Position numbers and translations under genes: made by a program | The notes under the pieces: model-generated | What the model was told of the DNA's origin: nothing | The model's database searches: none | The model's input: the letters and a program-made list of their open reading frames with translations, nothing else | Assembly: GCA_029876055.1 (NCBI GenBank) | Contig: CM056874.1 | Coordinates: forward strand, 8,432,001 to 8,496,000 | Direction: 5' to 3' | Source of the DNA: Madurella fahalii | Lineage: Eukaryota > Ascomycota > Sordariomycetes > Sordariales | Length of the DNA stretch: 64,000 nucleotides | In this document: positions 21,149-34,100 of the stretch, piece after piece | How positions within the stretch are numbered: position 1 is the first letter of the stretch | How the letters are laid out: the number at the start of each line of letters is the position of its first letter

Positions 21149-23957
21149 ATCAGTCGCGCGGCCACTACCACTACCGGGTGGACGATGGCGTCATGGGCTT
21201 CTTCAACGCTGCGAGGGCACAAGCCCGAAATGAAACGTCGATGCTCGGACCGAAATGGAAAGGAAGCATGTGCTCTTCGTCGATATCCGCCCGGCAGCCC
21301 GACAATTGACTGCAGAGCTGCCAAAGAGGCCCCTCGTGAATTTGCTCCGGAAGTCGCATGTGACTCGGTCCAGACGGCAGAAGTGAGCAAAGTCGGGCGG
21401 GCCGAGATGAGTTGTGCGCGAGGTTGGTGGTGAGAGGCGGACAACGACAGCTGTTGGCGAAACCTTGCTGGCGCTGCAGCAGTGGGCAGCGGCTAACGTT
21501 AGAGTCGTGTTTAGGCGGGGCAGGGACAAGCCAGAGCGAGGGATCGACTTCCTAAACAGGGCACGAGGCGCCGTGTTCTGCATCGGCATTGGGTGTTCTG
21601 CGCCTCGGACTTGGCTACCCCAACTCCTCGTTCAGCTGTTTGCAAGACCCGAGGACGGCCTCCCCTTTTGTTTCCCCTTTCTTCCCAATCAAGTCCGCCC
21701 CGAAGCGCACTATTTTCTCACTTGGTACCGACCACAGCTACTGGATCTCGAAGGGCTTTTATGTTTCAGCATCAGGAACGGACCCCTCTGGGGTCGGTGT
21801 ATGGCTCCACTCCACATCTCCTTGGACAGCCATCGGCCGTTTCCAGGGCCAAGCCATCTCCCGGTTGGCTGCACCCTTAATATTTCGTGTTTGGGCACGA
21901 CCTCGTGGGGCGCATCCGTATCCGAGTCGGCTTCGAGCCTAGGCCCGCAGACAATGCTGGTCTAGATCACGCTACACAACTACACACATAACCTGACAGG
22001 TCAGCCAAAGGCAATGCAACCGCAGCATGCGAGCTGAGAGACGGAAGGATATTTTGGGTTCCTGGCTCTCGGAACCTGGAGACGCTGGGCCGGACCAGAC
22101 GCCAATGACTTTTGGTGGCAGTCCATCTGAAACCATCGGCGGCTGTTCATCCTGCAGATCGATAGCATCAGACACTGGAGGTCCTGCGTTCGAGACAGAG
22201 ATCCCCATGAAAACCCGGTCATGGGGTCCGAACCTACTACCGTACCTTAAGTAACTAATAATTTCCATGCATTACCGGTTTTTGTTGCAACCCAAATCAA
22301 TGATCGAACCGGTGTGCTCACAGAGTCTGCCCCGAGCATCAAGCGAGGTAAGCCGAAGGAAAAAAAAAAAAAAAACCCATGGCCATGCTTCTGTGTGCCA
22401 GTCTCACAATACTGTACAACACAGTACAGTACAACAATGCAACTACTTTTTATACGCATAGCACCGAGCTTGTCGAGACACTATAGTTGCTTGCTTGATA
22501 ATCGGCGGTCTGACCCACTCTGGGACATTGTTCTAGGACTAGCCGATGGATACATTATAGCAAGTTACCTTGGTAACAATAGGTGTAAACATCCCGCCAG
22601 CGAATGAACTGATCGACGAGACTTGCACAACAGCTCTCTACTATAGCTGGCTATTGTTGTTGTCGAAGTAGGGATAACTAAATACCCTAAAGCGGCCTCC
22701 CGTTTTTAATGTGCGTGTCAGATGCATGTCAACCAAGGCAATAGCGGTGCGCCGCTCCACATAGAACGTCTTGGGTAAAAAGTGACGGCCCGTCAAAAAC
22801 CTCCTGCTATACCGTAGGTAATATAGAGTTAGTTACTCCTGAAGCTTTTTTATTTCTTTCCTTTCTTCTTCCCTCTTTAATACATTCTCGATAGAAGTTA
22901 AGATTAAGCTCTATATTTTGAGATGCTTTGTACGGTCCGAAAAGATGCTTACACTCAATGAAGGAAAAAAAGAAGAAAAAAAGGGCGAAAGCATGAAAGA
23001 AGACTATCATCTTTGGTAGGCTAGTAACCAACACCGGTAGGGGTGTAGAGCATGGTTAGATGTGGTTGTAGTATCACGGGAACAACAGTGTATTCCGTTG
23101 GAAAGGACTTCCTTTTCAGTGCGCAATTCTAATCACAATATACTATTTGGGGGGTAATGGCTTGATTTATCTGGAGTGTTTGTACGAGGGTGGGATGGTT
23201 GCCTAGGTTAGGCACAGTACACATCTTACTTCGGTTGTACCGATCGACAGAGTCAGCATGCGCAGGCCTCTTCTTTTAAGTCCGCCATGTGCGTAACACT
23301 AATCTCAAAAAGTGGGGGCGGGGTAGCTGAACTATTACCGGTGTCTCAAATATCGGAGCGCACATCAAGATTCCATTGTCTCTCCACCACGTGGGAATTG
23401 TGTAGAGATTGACGAGAAAGGAGAGGATGCGAAAAAGGACAACCAAGCTCGAGTTCCCGGAACATGTGATAACTGCCTGGTATTTTCTGCATCTTGTTCT
23501 TCTCAACCATAATCCGTTGCCTCCTGAGCATCCTTGCTTCGACCCCAATCTCCGAATGGGCTGAACGCCCAGCAGCCCAGCAGATGATGTCGGGGTCTCG
23601 GGACCCCACGTCATTGCTTGTCCCACGGCGGCCCCCTCCATGCCCCGCCCGAGTTCGCTCCCGTCATAGCTTTTACCAGCTGCGAATCCCGCTTGCCGTC
23701 AACAAAAGTACCTAGAACTTTCTCTCTTAGCCCGGGTGCTGCCTTGTCGACGACGTAATCTCTTAGCCTGACTGGCACTCAAGGCATCCGAATTCGATGT
23801 TTCCTTCGCGGTAGACACTCGTAGCAGCGTTTTCCTGTAAGGAATAACATTGTTAATTCCCAACAAACCTCAACCCCACTTTTTTTTTTCGTCGTCCTTC
23901 TATTTTCTCTTCTCAAAAAACTACCAGCGAAGGGCGGGTGTATCTGAGGACTTCAAG
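21149..23957. other. Upstream region between divergent genes, partly AT-rich
   Basis: About 2.8 kb between the 1142-residue gene and the oxysterol-binding gene. Overlapping open frames at 21414-21965 lack family features. Around 22250-23060 the sequence is visibly more AT-rich. It holds A(16) at 22360-22375 and a tRNA-Arg-like relic near 22145-22195. A CACGTG palindrome lies near 23386. No gene is supported. Confidence 0.55.
22360..22375. repeat. Homopolymer A(16)
   Basis: Uninterrupted A run read directly; about 165 bases downstream of the tRNA-like relic near 22170. Confidence 0.9.
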
Positions 23958-26076
23958 ATGATGGGTCTTGTCTCTGGCCGCCGCCGGACATCTTCGAATG
24001 CCAGTGAGTCGCGTGCGAGTCTGCTCTGTTCTGGTCCCGTTTTAAGCACAAGACGTTCATAGTGGGTGGACCGGTTGAGCTCCTCCGACCCAAGACTGGA
24101 GGCAAGGGACCGGAACTTAGCATGACATATCTCCACGGATATACACTGACACTGGTAATCCAACATTCCAGGCAGTCGATCCTCTGGCGATGGAACCGAG
24201 TCGATCGAAGATGATACTCTCGTGGTCGAACCCGACCAGGGAAACGGTGTGTCCCCCGCTCGCATCACGACGACATCGGATAGGTGCTGATTCCAATCCA
24301 GTCCTGTCGCACCTCATATCCCAACTGAGACCCGGTGCCGACCTCAGCAGAGTGGTACTACCGACTTTCATCCTGGAGCCGCGCAGTATGCTAGAACGGA
24401 TTACCAAGTACGCCACTGCCGAATGCTTCGATCTACCGCTTTCAAAGCGGTTATGGAGGATGGATTGGCTCTAACCAACACCGTGCAGCTTCATGTGCCA
24501 CCCAGAGATGCTCCTGCCCATACCCAAGATCGATGATCCTGTTGAGAGATTTGTGTCGGTAGTCAAGTTCTACTTGAGCGGCTGGCATATTCGTCCTCCG
24601 TGAGTGCCTCTCCCTCTAGGATGAGCCACGTATTGTGCTTGCTAACTCCGCCCCAGGGGAGTCAAGAAGCCTCTAAACCCCGTCCTTGGTGAGATATTTA
24701 CCTGCTGCTGGGAGTTCCCCGACAACACGAGGGCATACTACATCTCGGAGCAGACGTCGCACCACCCGCCAAAGTCGAGCTACTTTTATATGGTTCCTGG
24801 CCACAACATAAGAGTTGATGGGACTCTAAAGCCCAGAAGCAAGTTTCTAGGCAACTCAGCTGCCAGTATGATGGAGGGCACAGCGATTTTGACGCTCTTG
24901 GACCGGGGGAAAGATCCCAAAAAGGGCGAGCGATAGTGAGCTTTTCTTACATACCTTGCGACTAGGCAGAAGCGCTGACTCGGAGGTGCGGAAGCTTTCT
25001 TACGCAACCCAATATGTACGCCAGAGGCATCCTGTTCGGGAAGATGAAGTATGAACTCGGAGACCACAGCTATGTGCGGTGCCCCGAGACAGGCCTCTCG
25101 GCCGACATCGACTTTAAAACCAAGGGTTGGGTTAGTGGCACTTACAATGCCATTGGCGGTACGATTAAGGACGATAATACGGGAGAAATACTCTACGAGC
25201 TCTCCGGATTGTGGAGCGAAGAGATGTCCATAAAGAATATGAAAGTGAGTTTTGGAAGGGCTTCTAGCGCCATCAAGCTGACTATGGGCAGACCGGACAG
25301 AAGGAAATGTTCTTCAATGCCTTACGAGCAAAGCCCAGCCCTCCGATATGCAGGCCCATAGAAGAACAGGACGAAAGAGAGTCGCAGAGACTGTGGGCCA
25401 AAACTGTGCAGGCTATCAAGGACCGCAACCACGAACTAGCAACTGAGGAAAAGACAAAGGTCGAGGATATGCAGCGCGAAGAAGCCGCCGCCCGAGCCAA
25501 TGATGGCGTAGAATGGCACCCCAGGTTATTCAGGAGAGTAAAGGGTGGCCCGGGTGGCCCCGAGGAGGGCGAAGAAGACCTCGAGTGGATCATTAATGCG
25601 CAAATGTTGGATAATCCGATACTCTGCTGCCGAGGCGCATGCTAACCATTGTGAGCAGAGATGGCGCGACGCCCGAGAGGCAAGCCGCCCAGATCATGGC
25701 GATCTACCCGATAGTTAAGGGCCAGAAATTCAGCCAAAAGAATATGATTCCTCCCAGGGGCTCCATATCAGAGCCGAGCGCTCGGTCGAAAGAAACCCAT
25801 CCCAATGAAGGGGACCTGATCGATTTTGGCGAGGACAAGACGCCGTACGAGACGCCGCTACCGTCGGAGCAGAGCCGAAGCGAGAAGCCCCCTCTCGATC
25901 AGTCCCACAAGAGCACATCCGAGATTCAAACGATGCTTGACTCGACAGGAGGTCGCGCCAAGGAAGGGCCCCTCATCGATTTTTACCATGAGCTCAAGAA
26001 AGACCTACCAGTGGAGACCAAGCGATCAGATTCTGAGCACGAGTCACAGGACGAATTCGTCGACGCCCGGGGCTAA
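23958..26076 (+). CDS. Oxysterol-binding protein (OSBP/Osh family), eight exons
   Basis: Exons rebuilt by eye are 23958-24003, 24172-24246, 24302-24407, 24489-24599, 24657-24935, 24995-25244, 25292-25605 and 25659-26076. They join in frame to 532 residues. The lipid-binding fold carries LRPGADLSRVVLPTFILEPR near the start, KPLNPVLGEIFTCCWEF, and the family signature EQTSHHPP. No PH domain or ankyrin repeat precedes it, so it resembles short Osh proteins such as Kes1/Osh4. Those exchange sterols and phosphatidylinositol phosphates between membranes. A C-terminal tail with repeated LIDF motifs (residues near 427 and 490) follows. The first exon is only 46 nt; a second ATG sits next to the first. 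The seventh intron has a weaker donor (GTTGGA). The gene ends convergently with the hydrolase gene. Confidence 0.88.
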
Positions 26077-26501
26077 AGCTCCCGGCCACAGACTCGTTCC
26101 TAACGAGGAACCGTTCCTTGCAGGTCGGCGGTGTGGAGGCGTCGAAACTACGTGAAGAGGGTGATAGAAATGGCCATCGCATCAGTGCCATGGGTGTGCG
26201 GAGAACGAACCGTCCGGGCCGGTCTAGTTGGGTGTCGCATAACGGTGGATATGATACCTTGCAGCTGCATTTCCTTTGCGGTTTCGAGGCGCTGGCATCT
26301 TGGTTGCTGTGGGCTTCTACCCAGACCATTTTGTACTGGTCTCCTTTTTTTTTGGTGCATCTCGATGGATGAATTCCGCAATGAAATCAAATGCATAATC
26401 TTGCCCGCTCTATGGATATCTAATGCGTATGTGCTAGCCGTGGCCTCCCCGCGCCCTGCCTGCTATCGAAGTCAAACCCGTCACACCGCCGCTGTTACTG
26501 A
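26077..26501. other. Convergent 3' flank
   Basis: 425 bases between the stops of the oxysterol-binding gene and the hydrolase gene. The long plus-strand frame across 26131-26961 is antisense to the hydrolase and has no family features. No feature is supported. Confidence 0.5.
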
Positions 26502-27824
26502 TTACATGCCCCAAGCGGCGTACATCTCCCTCAACGTCTCCCTAGCGTATGTCATGGGGAAGTCGTGGCCCCCTGGAACCAAGCTCCACCGCACACGGTC
26601 TGGCCCTCCCACCAGCGGCAGCGCGTCGGCCGCGTACTCGTCCGGGTCGATAATCTCGTCGTCGCGGGCGAGGATGACGGCTGTGGTGCCCGGCTCGCGA
26701 CGCGCCAGCTTCCGCCACGCCTCCTCCTGCCCGATCAGCGGCGCGTCCCTGATGCTCGACATGAAGGCCGCGACGAAGCCGTCGTGGTTCGACAGCTGCC
26801 AGTGCACGTGGCGCAGAACCCGCTCCTCAAGCGCCCGCCGCGACTCGCCGAAATCGCCGTCCCACTCGTCGTTGCCGTCGCCAGATAATAGGGAGTCGGA
26901 GTCGACTACTTCCGTGAGGGAGGCGGATACTGGGTCGGGTTTGGGCTTGGTATCGGCGTAAGTATTGGTGGCAGCCGGGTCTGCGCCGCTGCTGTTACCG
27001 TTGGCACCGCGCCGGCTGGTCGCGCGGATGGGCTTCTGCAACCGCTTCTTGGTGATCCAGCTGAGCAGGCGGGGCGGGACGAGGCCCGACGTGAAGACGG
27101 CGCGCATCACGATGCCAAACGACTCCGGCCGGATGAGCCCTGCCGGCGCGAGCAGCACGAGTGAAGAGACCAGGTGCGGGAATGACGTGGCGAAGTGCAC
27201 GGCGATGCCGCCGCCGAGAGAGTATCCTACTAATTTGAAGGGGTTCTTGGGGTCCATCCAGGACGTCTCCTCGGCCGAGGCTAACGCCAGGAGGATCTGC
27301 GTCGTGTACAAGCGGGCGTCGTGTGGGAGGTCCGACGGGTTGTCCGAGAAACCCCGGCCGAAGAGGTCAAAAAGCATGACACGGCAGCCCTTCTCTGAAA
27401 CGAGGGCGTTGGCTAGCTTGGTAAGGGTCATGCAGGAGGTGGTGATGCCGTGGACAAAGAGGACTTTGTCACCCGTCAGGGGGCCCCATTCGTATACCCT
27501 GATGGAGCCGTACTAGAAAGCTGTGTTAGCCAGACGAGTACCGTGAAACGGGGAAGAAGTGGGTCGTACGGGTGTATCTACGTCTCGTGCACCGGCGAAG
27601 CTATCCGGTTTGTACTCCAACTTGTCGAGCTCCTCTTGAGAGAGGCGGGGTAGAACAGTGCGCAACGGGTTGTAGAGCCGCTTGGGCGGTGTCGGCCACA
27701 GAGCGCGGCTGAGGAATTGAAACAACGCCGCGGCCGCAATGACAGTGCCTGCTATTATGAAGCCTGTACTGCTTCCGCCCTCAGTCTGCGCCGGCGAAAA
27801 GCCGATGCGGTGAATGAAGCTCAT
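26502..27824 (-). CDS. Membrane-anchored alpha/beta hydrolase
   Basis: Exons are 27824-27570 and 27512-26502, giving 421 residues; the intron is GTACGA to CTAG and falls between codons. A hydrophobic helix at about residues 20-42 (GFIIAGTVIAAAALFQF) suggests an N-terminal membrane anchor. The hydrolase fold shows the oxyanion region VLFVHGITTS, the nucleophile elbow GYSLGGG, an acidic candidate in ILARDDEIIDPDEYA and the histidine in PGGHDFP, in the expected order. A low-complexity insert rich in Gly/Ala/Ser/Asp between the nucleophile and the Asp corresponds to the lid region. The family includes lipases, esterases and epoxide hydrolases; the substrate cannot be told from sequence. An upstream in-frame extension to 28076 is open only from a non-ATG codon, so the ATG at 27824 is preferred. 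Confidence 0.85.
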
Positions 27825-29419
27825 GGCGTGACGAGAGCACAAGTGCAAGAGGTTGCTAGTTTCCTTGGGCAGCGCTGCTGTTGATAAACCTATAGCAGAT
27901 AGACCAAATGAATGTTTGTCTTGAGGAAACTCAAGGCAAGCGAGAAAAAGGAGTGAGATTCGGCGCATAACCAGCGCCAAGTGAACGACACGGCGCCGGC
28001 CCAAAAGTGTCCAGATCACACGCCAGCCCAGGCAGGCGCTGCACCCACGTGGCGTCCAACAGGGTGGAGCGAGCAAGGCGCGATGAAGGCCGCCTATCTT
28101 ACAGAAAAAATGAAAGGAAAGGACTCTTATAGAAGTATCATTACAACGACAGAACCCGCCTTTTCCAGGGACGTGACGCGCTCGCTATCGGTTTGTTTGA
28201 GCCATCGAGGCGAGGTGGGAGAGCCGAGCCTCGGGAAAGCAGACGCGATTGCGCGAGGCTGGGGTTAGGGTTCTCTACGGGCTGAACCGTAAATCGACCG
28301 CTCTGACCGAGAGATAGCCTCAGCGGTCACCTTCCACACAGGCAACAACATCCGATAACCAACCGTCCATCTCTCACTTCCCCCGGCGCCGCAACCGCCT
28401 TGGCAACTGCCCCCGGAGCCCGGAAGCGATTGCCCCACCTGTAATGGAGGCGCGAGCGGGGGGCCCGTGTCCAGCAGCCTCCGAGAGCCTCTCGCCTACA
28501 GTACCCGGATGACAACGCGGACTCCGCTTTGCCGAGCCGTGCCGGCCCAGGCCCAAACTCTTCGTTCACTTCTTCTTCACTCCGGGGTTTGAGCTCTGTA
28601 AGCCGCCTCATTTACATGTCAGACTAAAGAAACGGGATAACAAGCCTTAAAACGCACGCGTATTAGCTAAAACGAAAGCCACCGTTTATGTTCCTTTCGA
28701 TATCACATGTTTTCTCGTTTACCGGGGATGGAGTGAGGCGTCATCAAATGTGACTATATCAGGTTCCCCCACAGCCCAGCCCTGAACCTGCCCGTCGCCG
28801 CCGCCGTACGCATGTTGCTAGTACTCATGCTTTACCGTGACATCGCCGACAGCGCGGCATTTGATCGCGCCAGCGGTTTGCCACTCCTTTCGACCAAAGA
28901 TAAACCCAGGACTCCGTCTGCAGCCAGCGCTGCTTGTTTTCGTACCATTTTTGACTCGGGAAATCCCGGCGGACTTTTTCCAACTAGTGTAGCCGGGGGG
29001 GTTAGTGGGTGGGCGCACCGGGGCGGGCCCTTGTCAGGCGTTGAGAGATAGCATGCCAAGTTCGTGCAGCGGTCATCCACGCCTGTCACGAAAACACCGA
29101 TAAGACGTCGGCCACGGAAATACCGCAAACAAATCTTGGACTCTGAAACCAAAACTTCAACCTCAAAAATTTCTGCGAGCAAGCAGGGGTATTATACAAC
29201 GATATGCCAACTCAGGTACACACGCCCGAGTCAAACAGAACTCGATACAAAGACAGTAAAAAGAAGGATCCAGGCGATCTGTGGTGTAGGCGACCGGCGC
29301 TCGCGCCCAATCTGCCCTTCCCAGTGCGCCCCTTGACCAGCCGCTTTCCCATGCAATAACCCAAGTTCCCATGTACCAAAACACGCGTCAATCAACAAAT
29401 TCATATATAGCGTTGGCCT
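27825..29419. other. Intergenic, hydrolase upstream and transporter 3' flank
   Basis: 1.6 kb with only short overlapping frames on both strands. A single ttaggg near 28265 is not an array. No gene or RNA gene is supported. Confidence 0.55.
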
Positions 29420-31154
29420 CTATTCTGCCGCCTCGGCCGCCTTTTCTTTCGTCGCTAGTTCTGCCGCTGGTTCCGACGGTGGCGTGGTTGGAGGGGTAAC
29501 TTGCGGGCTGGTCGGCCCCTTCCGAGCGTTGTCGACGAGGTCCTGATGCCCTGCGATGCCGTGCTGAGGGACGATCACGGCCCCGTCCTCCTTCTGATCC
29601 CTATCGGCTGGAGTCCAAGCTAGGTAGTCACGACGGACCTAAGTGTTATCGTTAGTAGGTAAACGAAAAGAACCCGGACAAAATCGCCATCTCATACCTC
29701 GACGTAGTCGTAGGCGAACTCGCCGTGTTGGTCATCGTCCATGCCGAGAAGCTCCGCCTCAGATGAAGCCCGGAGGTGCAGACCGGGAACTAGATCAATC
29801 GCCTTGGCGATGATGGCCGACATGACAAACGTGTAGGCACAGCCAGCTACGATGTAGGCGATCTGGATGTACAGCTGCCTGAAGTTGTGGTTGAGGAAAC
29901 CTCCCGCGGCCCCCATGTTGACACCGTCCAGGCCAATAATGTAATCAGCGGCAAAGAAGGCGTTGAAGATGAGCCCGACAATGCCGCCGATTGCGTGTTC
30001 GGCGAACACGTCGAGAGCATCATCGATGCGAATCATAAACTTGACCTTGGTGCCAAAGTTGCAAGCAACTCCAGTGACAACACCAAGAATAATACTAGCC
30101 CAAGGGGTAATCACACCCGAGGCCGGGGTGGCAGCGACGAGACCCGAGATGGTTCCCGAACACCAGCCGACAAGCGACCACTTCCGGGCAAGGCGGAAAT
30201 CGAGCAGGCACCAAGTCATGGCCGCAAACATGGCGGTCAAGCAAGTGTTCCAGCAGGCCATGGTGGCGCGGAGATTGGCGCCAAAGGCGGAGCCACCGTT
30301 GAAGCCGAGCCAACCGAACCACAGAAAAATGGTGCCAAGCGTGATGAGAGAGATGTTGTGCGGGCGGAAGTTGAGCATCATCTTCTCGTTACGGCGCCCG
30401 AGGACCCACGAGTATGCTAGGGCCGAAACACCAGATCCGATCTCGACAGGACCGCCGCCAGCGTAGTCGAGGACACCGTATTGGAAAGCCCAGCCATTGG
30501 CGCCCCAAGCCCAGTACGCAAGCGGGCAGTACACCAAAGTCGCCCAGAAAAAGGTGAAGACCATAGCCGGAACAACACGGCCGCGCTCGGCCGTGGCTCC
30601 GATGACGAGGGCTGCTGTAACGGCGCAGAATTGCATCTAGGTCATTGTTAGCCAAAGCGTCCACGCTTGTCTCGGCCCGGACCCCCGACTCCGAGTGTGT
30701 CTCACCTGGTAGAACGAGTACAGGAGCTCGGGAATGAGCGGTGATCCGGGCGATGGTTCGCCGAGTGTATTTCTGAGGCCGAATTTATCGAGGTTGCCGA
30801 TGAAACCGTTGGTGGCCGTGCTGCTGAGTGCGAGGGAGTAACCCCAAAAGTACCATTGGAAGACGATCACGCTGAACGACATCATGGTAACCCAGATGAG
30901 CGACAATGCCGATTTCCTGCGCGCAAGACCCGAGTACAGGAAGGCGATACCGGGTACCATGAGCAACACCATCGCCGATGAGACGATGATGTATGCTTGG
31001 TCGCCCGCATTGAAAGGCAAGTTGAGGTTGTCGACGGCTGCAACGCGGTGCCGGGTCAATACGGTCCGTCCCGGCCCTGAATGGGGCCCCAATCTGGCGC
31101 TGACTTACCTGAATCCGTGCCAACACTTCCGCCGCTGTCGTCGGCAGTTGACAT
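29420..31154 (-). CDS. Ammonium transporter (Mep/Amt family)
   Basis: Exons are 31154-31109, 31037-30706, 30636-29698 and 29638-29420, all in frame, giving 511 residues. The protein has the eleven-helix Amt fold: AYIIVSSAMVLLMVPGIAFLYSGLARRKSAL opens helix 1, and VIFQWYFWGYSLA follows. The two pore histidines are visible in FRPHNISL and in FAEHAIGGIVG. The central signature GWLGFNGGSAFGANLRA is intact. The C-terminal cytoplasmic tail after helix 11 keeps ASSEAELLGMDDDQHGEFAYDYVEV, the regulatory tail start, then adds a Pro/Ala-rich end of about 70 residues on a separate exon. These proteins import ammonium across the plasma membrane. The length and tail resemble fungal MepA/Mep2-type proteins; which paralogue is not decided. 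GATA motifs upstream fit nitrogen control. Confidence 0.95.
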
Positions 31155-34100
31155 GATGGGCGCTTGTGGTCCTTGGACGGACGGTCTTATTAGGGGATTA
31201 CGTTTGTTGTTTCGGAAGAGGATGGCGACCGAAAGAAGTCGTATTGGCTTAAACAGTGTGAATATAGTGGTCGATGAGGGATCCAGGAACCGATGGAAAG
31301 GAAGCGAAGGGGGTACGGTTATATGTTCGCGCTTGAACACAGACCCGCGAGACTGCGTAGTTAGTAGATTGGTAGGTGAAGAACCACGGCCGAGGGTGGG
31401 ACGAAGCCCAAGTATATAAATGAAGGAACAATACAGCTCACCCTACAAATGCCCGCGGACACGCAATGCCTATCAATGGGCAGAGTGGGGAGCGGCAAAA
31501 CCCTCGCGCGCTGTTGCGGCAGGCAGAGCAGGCAGGCATTCGAGGCAGGAGTGCCCCATGCAAGGTGCGGCGGCCGGATAAGCCAACCAACCCAAAGCTT
31601 CCTGAGATAAGGTACCCAACATACTTGGTGCGGTAGTCCGATGTTCGCACGTGGGTTCCGCTCGCCATCCCAGATCCAAGCTCAATCAAAACAGCATCAT
31701 GTTCAATGCGGTGGACTCGATCCGCGGCAAATCCCTCTCCGACAATGGCCTGGAAAAGCACGCCAGCATTGGCTCGTCTACGGATATCTCGCCGTCTGGG
31801 TTCATCCCAGAGACCTTCCAGGGCTGCTACGAACAGTTAGTGGCGCAGGGATGAGTGACTTTGAGGAGTGGGACGACCCCCGCCCCCGGCCTGCTCTCTC
31901 CCACACTCTCTGCATGGACCAAGAGCATGCACTCCTCTGTATGCTACCTTTTGGCGTTTCCACTGTTTTGGGACGGTAAAACGCGCCCATATGTCTCATG
32001 TCTAGCGTTCCAAACTTAGGATCCATCGTCTAGAGACACAGGAATCGGCGGGGCAGACCGGTAGACCCTTGACGATGGAAGCCTTCCCCGCGGTGTAAGA
32101 CAATGAACGAGATTCAAACCCCCCACCCACCTCAGCCTTGGTATCATGGCTTCATTGACCAGGCTGCCGGCTTCCCAGCTTTCTGACCTCTGGCGGGAAG
32201 GTACTCTGTAACCATACGCTCCAAGTACCTGACGTGTGGTGCGTAGTCTCCCTTTCGAGCTGTGCAAAACGATGGACCGCTCAATATGATGTAGGTGTGA
32301 AGTGGGGGTCGCAGGCACACGACCACTCGGAAGTGGCGTTTCCAGGCTGACGGGTGTCCAAGTTGACCGTCTCTAAATGGCACAGTCTTTGGAATGTGTA
32401 ATGCCTCCCTCATGGATAACACTCTCCGAGGTTTTCCATGCATTCACTAATTCGGCTTAGCTGTGTTCATCAAAACTCCAGGTATTGTGTGCACCTTCTA
32501 TCCTATGTTCGCGGCAGCCAGGATTGCTTTTTCAGTGTCGTCACCCGTCGATCCCGACCGCAATGACGGGATACATCGTCAGTGACACAAGGTTGGGCTG
32601 AGAGTGATGCCTCTCACGGCTAGCTAGCTACCCCAAGAAATCGATGTTGTATGATGGAGGTGGCAGAGATAGCCCCACTAGCCAATGGCACTTGGCGATC
32701 GGAGTTTGTTCCTGATGAAGGGCTGGGCATCCGTCCTTGGCAGCGAGCTCCAACTGTTTCTGCAGGGTCGGTTACATGAGGCGGTACGGCCCCGCCCAAT
32801 TGAGCTCACTCTGTACAGTACATCTTGATTTTGCCGCGCTCCCATAGAAGGAATCTTTTGTGACCCCTAACCTCGTACCTACCTGGAGCTCTTGTTACTA
32901 AAGAGGACGAGACTGACGAAGCCGTCCCCGGGAGACATGGCCGTCCTTCGATACAGCAAAACAACGATTTTTCTCTCGGACAAGGATCTGGAACGGGGAG
33001 GCTAAGCGAGAGCCAGGGACTAGCCGGGGACGTGGGGACAGCAATTCTCATTACTAAATAGTTTCCTTCAGACAGCGAAAATGTTAGCAAGGTCCAGTAA
33101 ACGCGCCGTGCGTCTCGGGCTTGTATCCCGCTGGCCAAATCAGAGCTCGAGATCTCTCCTTATCTGGTCCCCACTTTTTCCACAGATCTTCCACGCATCT
33201 CAATCCAAGGGCACCCTTGCGTTTTTTATCATGCCGAGTTTCTGGAGCCAAGACTGATGTTTGAATCACGACGCTGACAGCGCGTTTTTGCGGGTGATCT
33301 CTCTCCATCTAGCGGGCATATCTAGCTGGACATTCGTGCAGAACAAACCCTACTATGGCTGCCCCAACACACAATACATTAGACGAATGCGACCTCCTTT
33401 CAAACCCAGGCCAAGGTTGCTTAATCTACTCTGAGTAGTGGCTCGATAAACGGCAGAGCACGAAGACTCGTTCATCCACGTTCAGACTGATTAAAGGATA
33501 CAAGGTAAAACCCGGCCTGGATGGGCGTATTCCGAAAGAAGCAAGCCTTGTGCTGTTAACGCTTATCTGCGTGGCTTCCTAGCGTTGATGCACCCCAGAA
33601 GAGGGTTTGGTTCTGCCAATTCCCCACTTGAGCTGGAGCGGAACGGTGCTGCAACCAGGAGCTGAAAAGCGGGCACCATGTTTGCCAAGAGATAGGCTCC
33701 CTTATCTGGAGAGCGCGGAGCCAATGGCGGGGCGCGGGATTGCGCAAAGCGAAATGTCAAAGAGGCCTGGATAAGGCTCGACAAGCTGCGGGACTTGGCT
33801 GCAGGGGCCCGGCGCCTCGGTTTTAACGTCGCACCGCGTGCGGAACACGGGAACTTGTTTCGAGCAATCAGGTCAGCTGTCGTAACCATTCTATGGTCCA
33901 AGATACAGCATGTCTGGTCACTGTTGCCCTTTTTGGGCTTGTCGTATCGCCCAGGCTCGAGCCCGAGGGTCTGGGCATTATTTATGTGTTTCTCCTAATC
34001 CCTTGACAGCCCACACCACCTGCCTGATAAGCTCGTTGATACGGTTCATTCCGATCTAGACAACGCTCCGGCGACGGAAACCGGGAAGCCGACTGACACA

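Noticed and set aside
26131..26961. 276-residue plus-strand frame
   Set aside because: It is antisense to the alpha/beta hydrolase and the convergent flank, with no family features.
28262..28272. Telomere-like ttaggg
   Set aside because: A single copy, not an array.
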